Of a DNA stretch of 64,000 bases, positions 9,501 to 17,632 are shown one piece after another. The translations under genes were made by a program, and so were the position numbers. The DNA lies in NCBI GenBank assembly GCA_002329325.1, contig DCTX01000078.1, positions 5,976 through 69,975 on the forward strand, in the 5' to 3' direction. The stretch comes from Anaerolineales bacterium UBA1429. GTDB lineage: Bacteria > Chloroflexota > Anaerolineae > UBA1429. Each line of letters opens with the position of its first letter. Position 1 is the first letter of the stretch. The notes under the pieces were generated by a model. The model worked only from the letters and a program-made list of their open reading frames with translations, was not told the DNA's origin and did not search any database.

Positions 9501-11346
9501 GGTAATCGCGCTTGGGCAGATCGCCGCGCCAGAAGGGCATGCGCGGCGTGGCCCCGGCCGCATCGGCCACCACCATGCGGTCCTCGTCGATATCCATCAC
9601 GCGCCAGGTGCTGCTGCCCAGGGTGAACACGTCGCCCACCCGCGTTTCAAAGACAAACTCCTCATCCAGGTTGCCCAGGTTCGTGCGCCCGTCGGGCAGG
9701 TAGACGCGGAACTCGCCCCGATCGGGGATGGTGCCGCCGTTGCGGATGGCCAGCAGGCGGCTGCCGGGCAGGGGGAGCAGCCGGTGGTTGACCCGATCCC
9801 ATTCGATGCAGGGGCGCAGGCCCTTGTAGGCGTCGCTGGCATAGCCCCCGCTGATCATCCTGAGCACGGCGTCAAAGGCTCGCCGACCGAGGTTCTGGTA
9901 TCCTGCCGCCTGGCGCACCAGGTCGTAAACGGCCTCGACCTCCCGAGGCTCGACGGCGGTCATGGCCACGATCTGCTGGGCCAGGATATCCAGGCAGTTC
10001 TGGGGCGTGTAGGTAGGCTCGATGTCTCCCTCGAGCATCCCGTGGGCGACGGCCGCCGCATCCAGCAGATCCTCGCGATGGGTGGCATAGATGCGGCCCA
10101 TGCTGGTCTGGCCCACCAGGTGGCCGGAGCGGCCCACGCGCTGCAGCCCCCGGGCGATGCTGCGGGGCGATTGCAGTTGAAGCACCGCCTCCACCGAGCC
10201 GATATCTATGCCCAGCTCCAAAGAGCTGGTGGCGATCAGGGCGGCTAGATCGCCGCCCTTGAGGTCCTGCTCCAGCTCAAAGCGCACCTCGCGGGAGACG
10301 CTGCCATGATGGGCGCGAAAGGGGCCGCCCACCCGGCCCGTGCCCATCATCCCCTGGCCCTTGGGCACGCCATCCACCAGCAGCCCCTGGACCGAGCCGG
10401 GGGCGATCTCCTCGGCGTCCTCCAGGGCGAACTGCTCGTTCAGCCGGTCGGCGGCCCGCTCCGCGGCGCGGCGGCTGTTGGTAAAGACCAGGGTGGTATC
10501 GTGCTGGCGAATCTCGTCCAACACCTGTGGGATCAGCGAGGGCCAGATGGTGCCGCCGGGCAGGCGCCGCAGGTCTGGCACGACGGTCACGATCTGCAGG
10601 TCCAGGGGTTTGCGCACGCCGGCATCCACGATGGTCACCGGGCGGGAGACCAGCTCGCGCTCGCCATCGGCGGCCGGCCGCCAGGACTGTCCCCCCAAGA
10701 AGTGGGCCACCTCGTCCAGAGGGCGCTGGGTGGCGGAGAGGCCAATGCGTTGTACGGGCCGCTGGGCCAGGGCTGCCAGGCGCTCCAGGCTGAGGGCCAG
10801 GTGCACGCCGCGCTTGTTGCCGCACAGAGTGTGGATCTCGTCCACGATGACCGATTCCACATGGCGCAGCATGTCGCGGGCCGCCGGGCTGGTGAGGATC
10901 AGGTAGAGCGATTCGGGCGTGGTGATCAAGATATGGGGGGGCTTGCGCAGCATGCGCTGGCGCTCGGCGGAGGTGGTGTCGCCGGTGCGCACGGCGGTGC
11001 GCAGCTCGGGCAGGGCCATGCCCAGCTCCGTGGCCGTCTCGCGGATGCCCGCCAGGGGCTCCTCCAGGTTGCGGGCGATGTCGTTGTTGAGCGCCTTGAG
11101 GGGCGAGACGTAGAGCAGGCGCACGCCCGGCGCGCCGGGATCGGCCATGAGCTGCTCAAAGATGCGATTGATGCCCCACAGAAAGGCGGCCAAGGTCTTG
11201 CCCGAGCCGGTAGGGGCCAGGATCAGGGTGTGTTCGCCCCGCTGGATGGGCGGCCAACCCTGGGTCTGGGGTGGGGTGGGTTTGCCGTAGCGCTGACGGA
11301 ACCAACGGCGTACCGGCGGCAACAGGGCATCCAAGAGACCGTCCAT
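6598..11346 (-). CDS. Lhr-type large superfamily 2 helicase
   Basis: ATP-dependent DNA/RNA helicase of 1582 residues. The core has Walker A APTGSGKT (residues 44-51), motif Ia SPLKAL, motif Ib TTPES, DEIH (169-172), motif III SAT, and motif VI in QRVGRSGH. A winged-helix and Lhr-specific region follow (about 400-900). The long C-terminal extension, rich in DEAD/H-associated beta-barrel and HTH-like segments, ends in RVLVNSWDGASPLEERTQALLAGLGF. The ATG at 11346 has AGAGGT seven bases upstream; an ATG 10 codons earlier exists but lacks a site. Lhr proteins act in DNA repair (3'-5' unwinding of forks and loops). The size matches full-length bacterial Lhr rather than the short ligase-linked type. 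Confidence 0.93.
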   Translation of the reverse strand: MDGLLDALLPPVRRWFRQRYGKPTPPQTQGWPPIQRGEHTLILAPTGSGKTLAAFLWGINRIFEQLMADPGAPGVRLLYVSPLKALNNDIARNLEEPLAGIRETATELGMALPELRTAVRTGDTTSAERQRMLRKPPHILITTPESLYLILTSPAARDMLRHVESVIVDEIHTLCGNKRGVHLALSLERLAALAQRPVQRIGLSATQRPLDEVAHFLGGQSWRPAADGERELVSRPVTIVDAGVRKPLDLQIVTVVPDLRRLPGGTIWPSLIPQVLDEIRQHDTTLVFTNSRRAAERAADRLNEQFALEDAEEIAPGSVQGLLVDGVPKGQGMMGTGRVGGPFRAHHGSVSREVRFELEQDLKGGDLAALIATSSLELGIDIGSVEAVLQLQSPRSIARGLQRVGRSGHLVGQTSMGRIYATHREDLLDAAAVAHGMLEGDIEPTYTPQNCLDILAQQIVAMTAVEPREVEAVYDLVRQAAGYQNLGRRAFDAVLRMISGGYASDAYKGLRPCIEWDRVNHRLLPLPGSRLLAIRNGGTIPDRGEFRVYLPDGRTNLGNLDEEFVFETRVGDVFTLGSSTWRVMDIDEDRMVVADAAGATPRMPFWRGDLPKRDYHMGQRLGAFRRELAERAAALPWAPEDPTAAWPPDVEPLFQWLADEFAMDENSARNAVAYVRRQLDSIGAISTDRTIVVERFADALGDQRMVIHSCFGARVNSVWAIALTHALRERLGTTVEVQVNDDAILFRLVEGEREPPLDLICGMGAEEARERVLQELPNSAVFGAQFRMNAARALILPRVRGAGRRTPFWLQRLRAKDLLAMAKGWDDFPLIAETYRDCLRDVLDVEHVGAVLEAIASGDIRVWDVETLAPSPVAAGLLLQFAGVYLYEDDAPKLERQIQALSLNRELLAELLDDGTLPELLRPEAVQAVADQLQHLAEGYRARTADELATLLRELGDLSTEELEARSLGDARAWLLRLLAEGRAMQIQVPTAEGLAERWISAEEYGRYRDALLLADEPPFALPEELLRIRLEPEAARLALLRRLLRTHGPLTLEAIRARYAFGAPWPEDALGQLAQEGRVISGRLSPGGADTEWCDRQVLERLHRETLTLLRKEIRPVELPAYADFLLRWQGLHPLHRYEGEGLEEALDQLVGLSLPAEVWERDALPLRVADYDPRQLDALCRQGELVWVASGADAQHVSVRFFWAGEGAAWGLGEPEEALLEGLSPEAARIRAFLQAEGAMQARELERALGLEPQRCERALVELVLAGLVTSEGLDPLRALLAGRLGAPESGAIASSLDDSLAEWRARRRPATLQRPSRAELTAGRRRVSERVARPQRSSARWTLVHRYAVLGEALSPLEQALHQTRRLLLRYGILTRDLLEKEPGAPPWYALYPHLHRMELRGELRRGYFARGLAGQQFALPEAVEQLRSWNRADAEGREELTLVNATDPAVVYGPSAVIERLGGIEGGLPAALAPEANPYRFDRIPSNYIVVQNGAPVLLYEHGGARWSTLPGVGEDLAREAVSLCLAHLTRPGGLATRPTRVLVNSWDGASPLEERTQALLAGLGFRREALALVWDGL

Positions 11347-11675
11347 AGCTTTACCTCTAGGCATAGCATAGGGCAAGCGCCCAGCGGATACAAACGGTTT
11401 GAGCGCGATTTGTCCCAGGGCTGGGGCGGCCTCGGACGTAATAGGCAGTGGAAAGCCCGCTACCCTGGCTTGGCCTGCTTTAACACACTTGATAGCCCCC
11501 TTTTTGCATCTTTCCGGTATTCATGCCATAATCTCCACCGGATTGAGAAGCCCTGTCCGTCGGTCGTTCTGTGAGATCCGGCATTCGTTGCACGTTCTGG
11601 TACGCCGCGAGAGCCCTCTCAGTCCTAGCATTCACCGGTGCCCAGATGGGCACACGACTTCCCAAGGAAGGTCCC
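11347..11675. other. intergenic region between lhr-like and RRM genes, includes long 5' leader
   Basis: This 329-base region separates divergent genes. It holds the RRM gene promoter (11504-11532) and about 135 bases of untranslated leader. Open frames crossing it lack ribosome-binding sites. Apart from those elements I see nothing definite. Confidence 0.5.
11504..11532 (+). promoter_or_regulatory. promoter of RRM protein gene
   Basis: TTGCAT (11504-11509), 17-base spacer, CATAAT (11527-11532). The leader to the ATG at 11676 is about 135 bases, long enough for temperature- or protein-dependent control as in other cold-shock RNA-binding protein genes. Confidence 0.5.
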
Positions 11676-12020
11676 ATGTCCAACAAGCTCTTTGTCGGCA
11701 ACCTGAACTACCGCACGACAGACGAAACGCTGTACGAGGCCTTTAGCGCCGTCGGCAACGTCGAGTCGGCCACAGTGATCACCGATCGCGAGACCGGGCG
11801 CTCCCGCGGCTTTGGCTTCGTCGAGATGGCCTCGGAGAACGAGGCCCAAGAGGCGATCCAGCAGCTCGATAACACCGAGCTGGACGGCCGCACGATCCGC
11901 GTCGCAACGGCGAACCCCCGCCCGGATTCGCGTGGCGGCGGCGGCAGCAGCGGCGGCGGCTATCGCGATAGCGGCAGGCCCCGCTCTGGCGGCGGTGGCG
12001 GCGGCGGACGTCGCTACTAG
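11676..12020 (+). CDS. RRM-domain RNA-binding protein with Gly-rich tail
   Basis: Small RNA-binding protein of 114 residues. One RNA recognition motif occupies residues 1-80, with RNP2 KLFVGNL and RNP1 RGFGFVEM, followed by a low-complexity tail of Gly, Arg, Ser and Tyr (RPDSRGGGG..., ending GGRRY). This is the architecture of cyanobacterial Rbp and Chloroflexota RRM proteins, which act as RNA chaperones, often cold-induced. AAGGAAGG lies 4 bases before the ATG; a longer frame upstream is leader sequence. A strong terminator follows. Confidence 0.93.
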   Translation: MSNKLFVGNLNYRTTDETLYEAFSAVGNVESATVITDRETGRSRGFGFVEMASENEAQEAIQQLDNTELDGRTIRVATANPRPDSRGGGGSSGGGYRDSGRPRSGGGGGGGRRY

Positions 12021-12041
12021 TCCTCAGCCACAACACAAACG

Positions 12042-12078
12042 AACCGCGTGGGAGAGCTCCCACGCGGTTTCGCTTTTC
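12042..12078. terminator. intrinsic terminator between convergent genes
   Basis: 12-bp perfect stem (12042-12053 with 12058-12069), GAGC loop, followed by a T-rich stretch on the plus strand. It serves the RRM gene and probably the convergent zinc-ribbon gene. Confidence 0.8.
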
Positions 12079-12113
12079 CTGGAGGCGGGCAGGGCCCCGG
12101 CCTCTGGGCGGGC

Positions 12114-13169
12114 CTAGGCGCGCTCCAGAGGCACGGCGGCGCCGCAATACTCGCAACGAAGCGACGCCACGCCCCGAATGCGCCCGGCCTGGGGCAGCGT
12201 GCCGCCGCAGGAGGGGCACTTGGCCGGCACCACGTATTCGGGCAGCTCGGGGGCGCCGCCGGCCCGCTCGGCCGCGATCTCGCCCGATTGGCAACGCAGC
12301 ATCAGGGCGCGCCACGCATCGGAATCGGTATCGAGCTGGAACTCGGCGCGGCGGAAGGAGGCCCCGCTTCTCGGCGTCACGGCCAGCATCTCACGGTCAC
12401 GGGCCAGGGCGCGGCGCACCTCGCTGGCCTCCAGTTGGCCCAAGTCGGCCAGGGGGGCCTGCCAGCGCAACTCGCGCACCATCTCGGAGGAGGTGGTGAT
12501 GAACAGGATCTTCTTGCGGGCCACCTTTTCGCGGCGCTCGAAGAGCAGCCGACGGTCGGTGAGGAAGAGGATGCCCGGAATCCGATCGTCATCCTCGGTC
12601 AGGTGAGCCTCGGTGGCGGCCACCAGGCTTTCGCCCCCTTCCAGGGTAAAGGTCGCTCCCCCCAGCCACTCGAGGATCTGCTCGCAGCCCTGAACCTCGC
12701 GGGCCACAGCCTGGATCTCTTCCACCACAGGCCCCACGACGCCCTCGACGGCCTGCTGCGCGGCGTGGACGCGGCGCTCGACGGCCGCTATCTCGTCCTC
12801 GGCGCGCTGGATCGAGGGCTGAACCATGCTGAGCCGTTGCGTCCTAAAGGGCTGCAGGCGGCGCACCGCTTCGTCGGCGCGGGCGATATCGGGCTGCAGC
12901 GAGACGGCCTGATGCTCCAGGTCGCGAGCCGCCTGCATCCGCGCCGAGGGCCAGCGCCTGGCAAGCTGGGCGACCTGATCCTCCAGGCGCCCTTTGTAGA
13001 CGTAGCCCTGGGAGCGTAACTGGGCCAGTTGCTGGGGCAGGCGCAGCAGCAGGGCGTCGGTCTCGCCCAGCTGCTCTCTCTGCTGGTTCAGCAGCGCATC
13101 CTGATGCAGCGTGCCCAGCCGCGACTCGATACGAGCGATAGAAGAGGCAGCGGTGGTCTCCTGTGTCAT
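12114..13169 (-). CDS. coiled-coil protein with C-terminal zinc ribbon, unknown function
   Basis: A 351-residue protein that I do not recognise as a named family. Residues 1-150 are Gln/Glu/Ala/Leu-rich and helical, likely coiled coil. Residues 150-290 look like a GRAM/PH-like beta domain (GILFLTDRRLLFERREKVARKKILFITT). The C-terminus carries a zinc ribbon, CPSCGG...CEYCGAAV. The start at 13169 has GGGAG nine bases upstream; an upstream extension in frame has no ribosome-binding site. It is convergent with the RRM gene and 104 bases downstream of the WYL regulator in the same direction. The domain reading is by eye; a membrane-associated scaffold is one possibility. Confidence 0.75.
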   Translation of the reverse strand: MTQETTAASSIARIESRLGTLHQDALLNQQREQLGETDALLLRLPQQLAQLRSQGYVYKGRLEDQVAQLARRWPSARMQAARDLEHQAVSLQPDIARADEAVRRLQPFRTQRLSMVQPSIQRAEDEIAAVERRVHAAQQAVEGVVGPVVEEIQAVAREVQGCEQILEWLGGATFTLEGGESLVAATEAHLTEDDDRIPGILFLTDRRLLFERREKVARKKILFITTSSEMVRELRWQAPLADLGQLEASEVRRALARDREMLAVTPRSGASFRRAEFQLDTDSDAWRALMLRCQSGEIAAERAGGAPELPEYVVPAKCPSCGGTLPQAGRIRGVASLRCEYCGAAVPLERA

Positions 13170-13273
13170 TGGTGGACTCCCTTCAAGCTGATGCCCCGCT
13201 CGCCTGAGGCCGACGGGCGCCGGCGCCATGCCACAACCCACGGGCGCATTATGCGAGTTGCGCCCCGGCGTTG

Positions 13274-14257
13274 TCAAACGGTGTGCCCGTCATACTTGGC
13301 CGCCGTCGCCAGGGCATCGGCGGCGACCCGCTCGCGCAGCGAGGCGGGCTCCAGCACCTCGACAAGAGAGCCCCACCCGCGGATCCAATAGAGCATCTCC
13401 TCCGGATGCGCCACCTGCACCTGCAGCAGGCAGCCTCCATCGGGCTCCTCGGCGATGGTCTGGGTGGGGTGCCAGCAGGTCTCGCGCACCCGGCGCGAGG
13501 CCTCGGGGGCAAAGCGGAGCCGCACCGTATGGCACTCCTCGCCGAACATGACCCCCCAGGCACTGCGCAAAAGTTGGGGCCCATCGAATTCGGCGGGCGG
13601 CTCAAAGGTCTCGTCGGTAAGCTCCGCCTCAAGGATGCGCTCGGCGCGAAAGGTATACACGGCGTCGAAGTAGTCGGCCCAGCCGATCACATAGGTGCCC
13701 CGATAGTCGCCACACGCCTCGATGAAATAGGGCTTGAGGCGATAGCCGTGAACGTTCTCGCTGCCGGCGGATTGGTAGCGCATGCGCACCACGCGCCCGG
13801 TGGCCCATCCGGTCGCCAGCACCCTCAGCACCTCAGAAAGCTGGCTTTGCTGCTGATAGCTCGCCATCTGCCGGATGGTGGCGTGGATATGGGCGGCGAC
13901 AGGCTCTGGCAGGATGCCCGCCAGCTTGGAGAGCGCCGAGGCGATGTGGGGATCGTATAGCTCGGCGTGGCGCGCCAGGAGCCGGCTTGAGAGGTAGATG
14001 GCCAGGGCGTCGTTCAGGTCCAGGTGGATGGGGGGCAAGTAGTAGCCGCTGATAACCCCGTAGCGGGGCGGATCGCCGCCATCATCCCACAGGGGCACGT
14101 TAATCTCTTCCAGATCGTGCAGGTCGCGCTGGATGGTGCGCTTGTGAACTCCGCACAGGCGCGCCAGCTCGGCGGCGCTCAATCCCTGGGGATTGCGGTA
14201 CAGGTAAAGGGTCAGGGCGCTCAGTCTCTGGGCTTTGGCATAGTTCTTTTCTGCCAT
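13274..14257 (-). CDS. WYL-domain transcriptional regulator
   Basis: DNA-binding regulator of 327 residues. The N-terminal winged HTH (residues 8-65; LSAAELARLCGVHKRTIQRDLHDLEEINVPLWDD) is typical of HTH_11/DeoR-like proteins. The WYL domain (about 150-230; GRVVRMRYQSAGSENVHGYRLKPYFIEACGDYRGTYVIGWAD) is a ligand-sensing Sm-like fold, followed by the WCX C-terminal extension. AGGAGGAGAG precedes the ATG. WYL regulators respond to nucleic-acid or nucleotide ligands and often sit near defence or repair genes, but no defence operon is visible here. Its target is unknown. Confidence 0.93.
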   Translation of the reverse strand: MAEKNYAKAQRLSALTLYLYRNPQGLSAAELARLCGVHKRTIQRDLHDLEEINVPLWDDGGDPPRYGVISGYYLPPIHLDLNDALAIYLSSRLLARHAELYDPHIASALSKLAGILPEPVAAHIHATIRQMASYQQQSQLSEVLRVLATGWATGRVVRMRYQSAGSENVHGYRLKPYFIEACGDYRGTYVIGWADYFDAVYTFRAERILEAELTDETFEPPAEFDGPQLLRSAWGVMFGEECHTVRLRFAPEASRRVRETCWHPTQTIAEEPDGGCLLQVQVAHPEEMLYWIRGWGSLVEVLEPASLRERVAADALATAAKYDGHTV

Positions 14258-14566
14258 GGCTCTCTCCTCCTGCTGGTGACTGTCGCGCTGAGCATAGCAT
14301 CCCCACGCGACACCGGCCGTCGCGTACGGTGCGCCAGGTGGGCCCGTCTAGTATACATGGAAATCGCTTGCCGCACACGCGCGGCGTCTGGCATGACCAT
14401 AGGCAGGCCCGGCTGCCGGGTAGTTACGCCAACAGGCAAGGGGCCGCGCCCGCCGGCCTCGCCAGGGCCCTCTGGCCCGGCAGGCCCTTTCTGCGCTATA
14501 ATCAGGTAGCAACATTGCCGTGAGGGGCTCTTTCCCCTCCGGGCATGCGCTGACGGCGAGGTGCCT
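14258..14566. other. intergenic region between divergent WYL regulator and histidine kinase
   Basis: 309 bases. Plus strand: a perfect TATAAT (14497-14502) with no good -35, followed by a GAGGGG/CCCCTC hairpin (14522-14527 with 14534-14539) in the kinase leader. Minus strand: TATACT (14355-14350) could drive the WYL gene. No coding frame here is convincing. Confidence 0.5.
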
Positions 14567-16828
14567 ATGCTCCGGCGCTTTCATCTGCGAGGTCTGCGCG
14601 CCCAGATCGTGGCCTGGTCGGTCGTGCCGACCCTGGTCATCCTCTTTGGCGTGGGTTTCTTTAGCTTCTGGACCTATACCCGTGTCACCGAGCTGCTGGT
14701 GATGGATCGCAACCGCGAGCTGACGCGTCTGCTGGCGGGGCAGATGGGCCTCGAGCTGGTCGAATATGCCGATCGCCTCGTCGCCCTGGCCGAGATGCGC
14801 ACCGGCGCCGAGGGCGAGACCCCAATGCCGTGGCTCTCGCATCTCGATGCGCGGCAGGCCTACCTCCACGATTTCGATAGCGGCGTGGTGGTGCTCAACA
14901 GCTCGGGCGTCGTCATCGCGGCCGACCCCCGGCGCTACGATTTGCTGGGGCACGACTGGTCAGATCGAAGCCACTTTCGGCGCATCGTCACCCAGCCCGT
15001 GCCCGTGCTGCTCTCCGATATCGAGGAGGATGGCCCTCAGGGTGGCCCCGTTGTGGCGGTGGCCATCCCGCTGCTGGATGACCAGGGCGAGCTGAGCGAG
15101 GTGGTGGTGGGCATGTTCGCCATTCAGCCCCAGACGGCCTCGGCCTTTTACCGCAGCTTGCTGCGCCTCGACCTGCGCATGGAGAGCCGCGTCTACCTGG
15201 TGGATAGCCAGGGGCGAGCGATCTACCACCACGATCCCGACCGGATCGGCAGCGATATATCGGATCGGCCTGCCGTGCAGGCGGTGCAGGCGGGGTTTGT
15301 GGGAACCTGGCGCGGCTTGGATACCGGCGATATGGAGATCGTGGCCAGCTATGCCCCCATCCCCAACACCCTGTGCAGCCTGGTTGAGGAGGAGAGCTGG
15401 GCCGCCCTGCGCGGTATCTCCTGGGGCTATGGCCGCGTGCTGGTGTTCATTCTGCTGTTGGCGCTGCTGGTGCCCGCCGGCGTGGTGGCCCACGCCATTC
15501 GCCGCATCACCTGGCCCATCCACCGGCTGACCGAGAGTGCTCAGGCCATGTCTCAGGGCGAGATGGAGCAGATCGTGGATGTGCCGCCCAACAACGAGCT
15601 GGGCGAGCTGGCCGCGGCCTTTAACCACATGTCTGCTCGCCTGCAGAGTTTCTACTCGGACCTGGAGAGGCGCGTAGCTGCGCGGACCCGCGAGCTTTCG
15701 GCCATGAACGCCATCGCCAGCGTCGTCAGTCAATCGCTGGACCTGCACGATATCCTGGCCTCCGCCCTGGACATGGTGCTGGAGCTGATGGACATGGGCA
15801 CCGGAACAGCCTACGAGCTGGAGCCGGGCAGCGAGGTGCTCCGTCTGATCGCTCAGCATGGCCAAACGCCCCAGGAGTTGCCCCAGACGCGCGAGATCCC
15901 TCTGGACGCCCTGGGTTCGCGAGAGGAGCTCGCCTCAGGCGCCCAGGCCTGGCTGCGGCCCCAATTCGCCCAGACCGGCCTATGGCCCGTCTTGGGCCGC
16001 GAGGGCTGGCAGCAGGTGATCCTGGTGCCCCTGGTGTCCAAGGGCGAGTTGATCGGCCTGCTGAACCTGCGAACCCGCGCGCCCAGGGATCTGGGCGCGC
16101 AGGAACTGGGTTTGCTCACAGCCATCGGCAACCAGATCGGCGTGGCCGTCGAGAACGCGCGTCTCTATCGCGAGGCAGGAACCCTGGCGGCCATGGCCGA
16201 GCGCAACCGCCTGGCCCAGGACTTGCATGATTCGGTCACGCAGACCATCTTTACCGTGAACTTGCTGGCAGGGGTGATCCCCATTATCTATGAAGAGAAC
16301 GCCGAGGAGGCGCGCTTTCACCTGGACGAGCTGGGTCAGCTTGCCAGGAGCGCCCTGAACGAGCTGCGCGCCCTCTTGCTAGAGTTGCGCCCCGCCACCC
16401 TGGCGCAGATGCCCCTGGAGGAGCTGCTCACCCGCCTGGGCGAGAGCACGGCCGGCAGCGCCCGCATGCCTGTGCACGTCATGGCGGAGCGCAGCCTGAA
16501 CCTGCCCGCGCGGGTGCGGGTGGCCTTGTACCGCATCGCTCAAGAGGCGATCAACAATGTCGTCAAACACTCCCTGGCCGACCAGGCCTGGATCAGGCTG
16601 CGGCGCCGCAGCATCGGGGGCGACCAGGGAGTCGAGCTGCTGATACGCGATGACGGGCAGGGGTTCGACCCCTCGGCCGTGGAGGACGGCCACCTGGGGC
16701 TGGCCATCATGCGCGAGCGCGCCAGTGATATCGGGGCTACGTTGACCTTGCAGAGCGCACCGGGGGGCGGGACCACAGTCCGGGTGCTGTGGAGCGCCAG
16801 TGCGCAAGCCGATGAGGAAACAGACTAG
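14567..16828 (+). CDS. membrane sensor histidine kinase (dCache-HAMP-GAF-HisKA_3)
   Basis: NarL-family sensor kinase of 753 residues. TM1 is at about 14-36, and an extracytoplasmic Cache-like sensor spans about 40-285 (RVYLVDSQGRAIYHHDPDRIG). TM2 is at about 290-312 and HAMP at 312-370 (RRITWPIHRLTESAQAMSQGEM). The GAF domain covers about 378-530. HisKA_3 has the phospho-acceptor His at about residue 554 in AQDLHDSVTQT. The HATPase_c shows N-box IAQEAINNVVKH, G1 IRDDGQGFDP and G2 GHLGLAIMRERA. ATG 14567 is favoured over GTG 14561 because GAGGTG lies just upstream. The partner response regulator starts 19 bases after the stop. The stimulus is unknown; Cache domains usually bind small organic ligands. 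Confidence 0.93.
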   Translation: MLRRFHLRGLRAQIVAWSVVPTLVILFGVGFFSFWTYTRVTELLVMDRNRELTRLLAGQMGLELVEYADRLVALAEMRTGAEGETPMPWLSHLDARQAYLHDFDSGVVVLNSSGVVIAADPRRYDLLGHDWSDRSHFRRIVTQPVPVLLSDIEEDGPQGGPVVAVAIPLLDDQGELSEVVVGMFAIQPQTASAFYRSLLRLDLRMESRVYLVDSQGRAIYHHDPDRIGSDISDRPAVQAVQAGFVGTWRGLDTGDMEIVASYAPIPNTLCSLVEEESWAALRGISWGYGRVLVFILLLALLVPAGVVAHAIRRITWPIHRLTESAQAMSQGEMEQIVDVPPNNELGELAAAFNHMSARLQSFYSDLERRVAARTRELSAMNAIASVVSQSLDLHDILASALDMVLELMDMGTGTAYELEPGSEVLRLIAQHGQTPQELPQTREIPLDALGSREELASGAQAWLRPQFAQTGLWPVLGREGWQQVILVPLVSKGELIGLLNLRTRAPRDLGAQELGLLTAIGNQIGVAVENARLYREAGTLAAMAERNRLAQDLHDSVTQTIFTVNLLAGVIPIIYEENAEEARFHLDELGQLARSALNELRALLLELRPATLAQMPLEELLTRLGESTAGSARMPVHVMAERSLNLPARVRVALYRIAQEAINNVVKHSLADQAWIRLRRRSIGGDQGVELLIRDDGQGFDPSAVEDGHLGLAIMRERASDIGATLTLQSAPGGGTTVRVLWSASAQADEETD

Positions 16829-16847
16829 AGCAAAGGAGCCGGGGGCG

Positions 16848-17486
16848 ATGGGGGGCAAAGTGATTCGGGTACTCGTGGTGGATGACCATAGCATCTTGCG
16901 GGGCGGCCTGCGCACCTGCCTGAGGGCCTTTCATGATATGGAGCTGGTGGGCGAGGCGGGCAACGGCGAAGAGGCCGTGCGCCAGGCCCGCGAGCTGAGG
17001 CCCGATGTGGTGCTGATGGATCTCAAGATGCCGGTGATGGATGGCGTCGAGGCCACACGGCAGATCCGCGCGTGTTGCCCAGAGACCCAGGTGGTGGCGT
17101 TGACCAGCTTTGTCGAAAACGAATTGGTGCCCCGCGCCCTGCAGGCGGGCGCCGTGGGCTATCTGCTCAAGAACGTCTCGCCCCAGGAGCTGGCCTCGGC
17201 CTTGCGCGCCGCAGCACAGGGCCGCTCGACCCTCTCTCCCGAGGCCACCCAGGCCCTGGTACAGGCGGCCACCGACATTCGCTCCACCATCGAGCCGCTG
17301 ACGCCTCGCGAACAACAGGTGCTGGCCCTGCTGGTGGAAGGGCGCACCAACTTGCAGATCGGGCAGGAGTTGGGGATCACCGAATCCACCACCAAGTCCC
17401 ATGTGAGCACCATCATCGCCAAGCTGGGGGTCGCCAGCCGTACCGAGGCCGTGGCCCTGGCCCTCAAGCATCACCTGGTAGACTGA
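16848..17486 (+). CDS. NarL/LuxR-family response regulator
   Basis: Cytoplasmic transcription factor of 212 residues, partner of the upstream kinase. The receiver domain (1-120) has the acidic pair in VVDDHSI, the phospho-acceptor Asp in VVLMDLKMPVMDG, the switch Thr in VVALTSF and the Lys in YLLKNVS. The GerE/LuxR HTH (about 145-207) reads LTPREQQVLALLVEGRTNLQIGQELGITESTTKSHVSTIIAKLG. The ATG at 16848 has AAAGGAG upstream; an in-frame ATG at 16800 would overlap the kinase and lacks a site. The gene pair is probably an operon. Confidence 0.94.
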   Translation: MGGKVIRVLVVDDHSILRGGLRTCLRAFHDMELVGEAGNGEEAVRQARELRPDVVLMDLKMPVMDGVEATRQIRACCPETQVVALTSFVENELVPRALQAGAVGYLLKNVSPQELASALRAAAQGRSTLSPEATQALVQAATDIRSTIEPLTPREQQVLALLVEGRTNLQIGQELGITESTTKSHVSTIIAKLGVASRTEAVALALKHHLVD

Positions 17487-17632
17487 GGGAAAGCAGCCCT
17501 TTCACTGCAAGTACAACTTTCGTAGGACATCAACATTACCCAAAGGGCGGATTCGGGGTTCGCAGGTTGTCTCTATAATGGAGGCAAGTTACAGGGGTAT
17601 CCCGATGACGAACCTGGCAACTGAGGTTCGCA

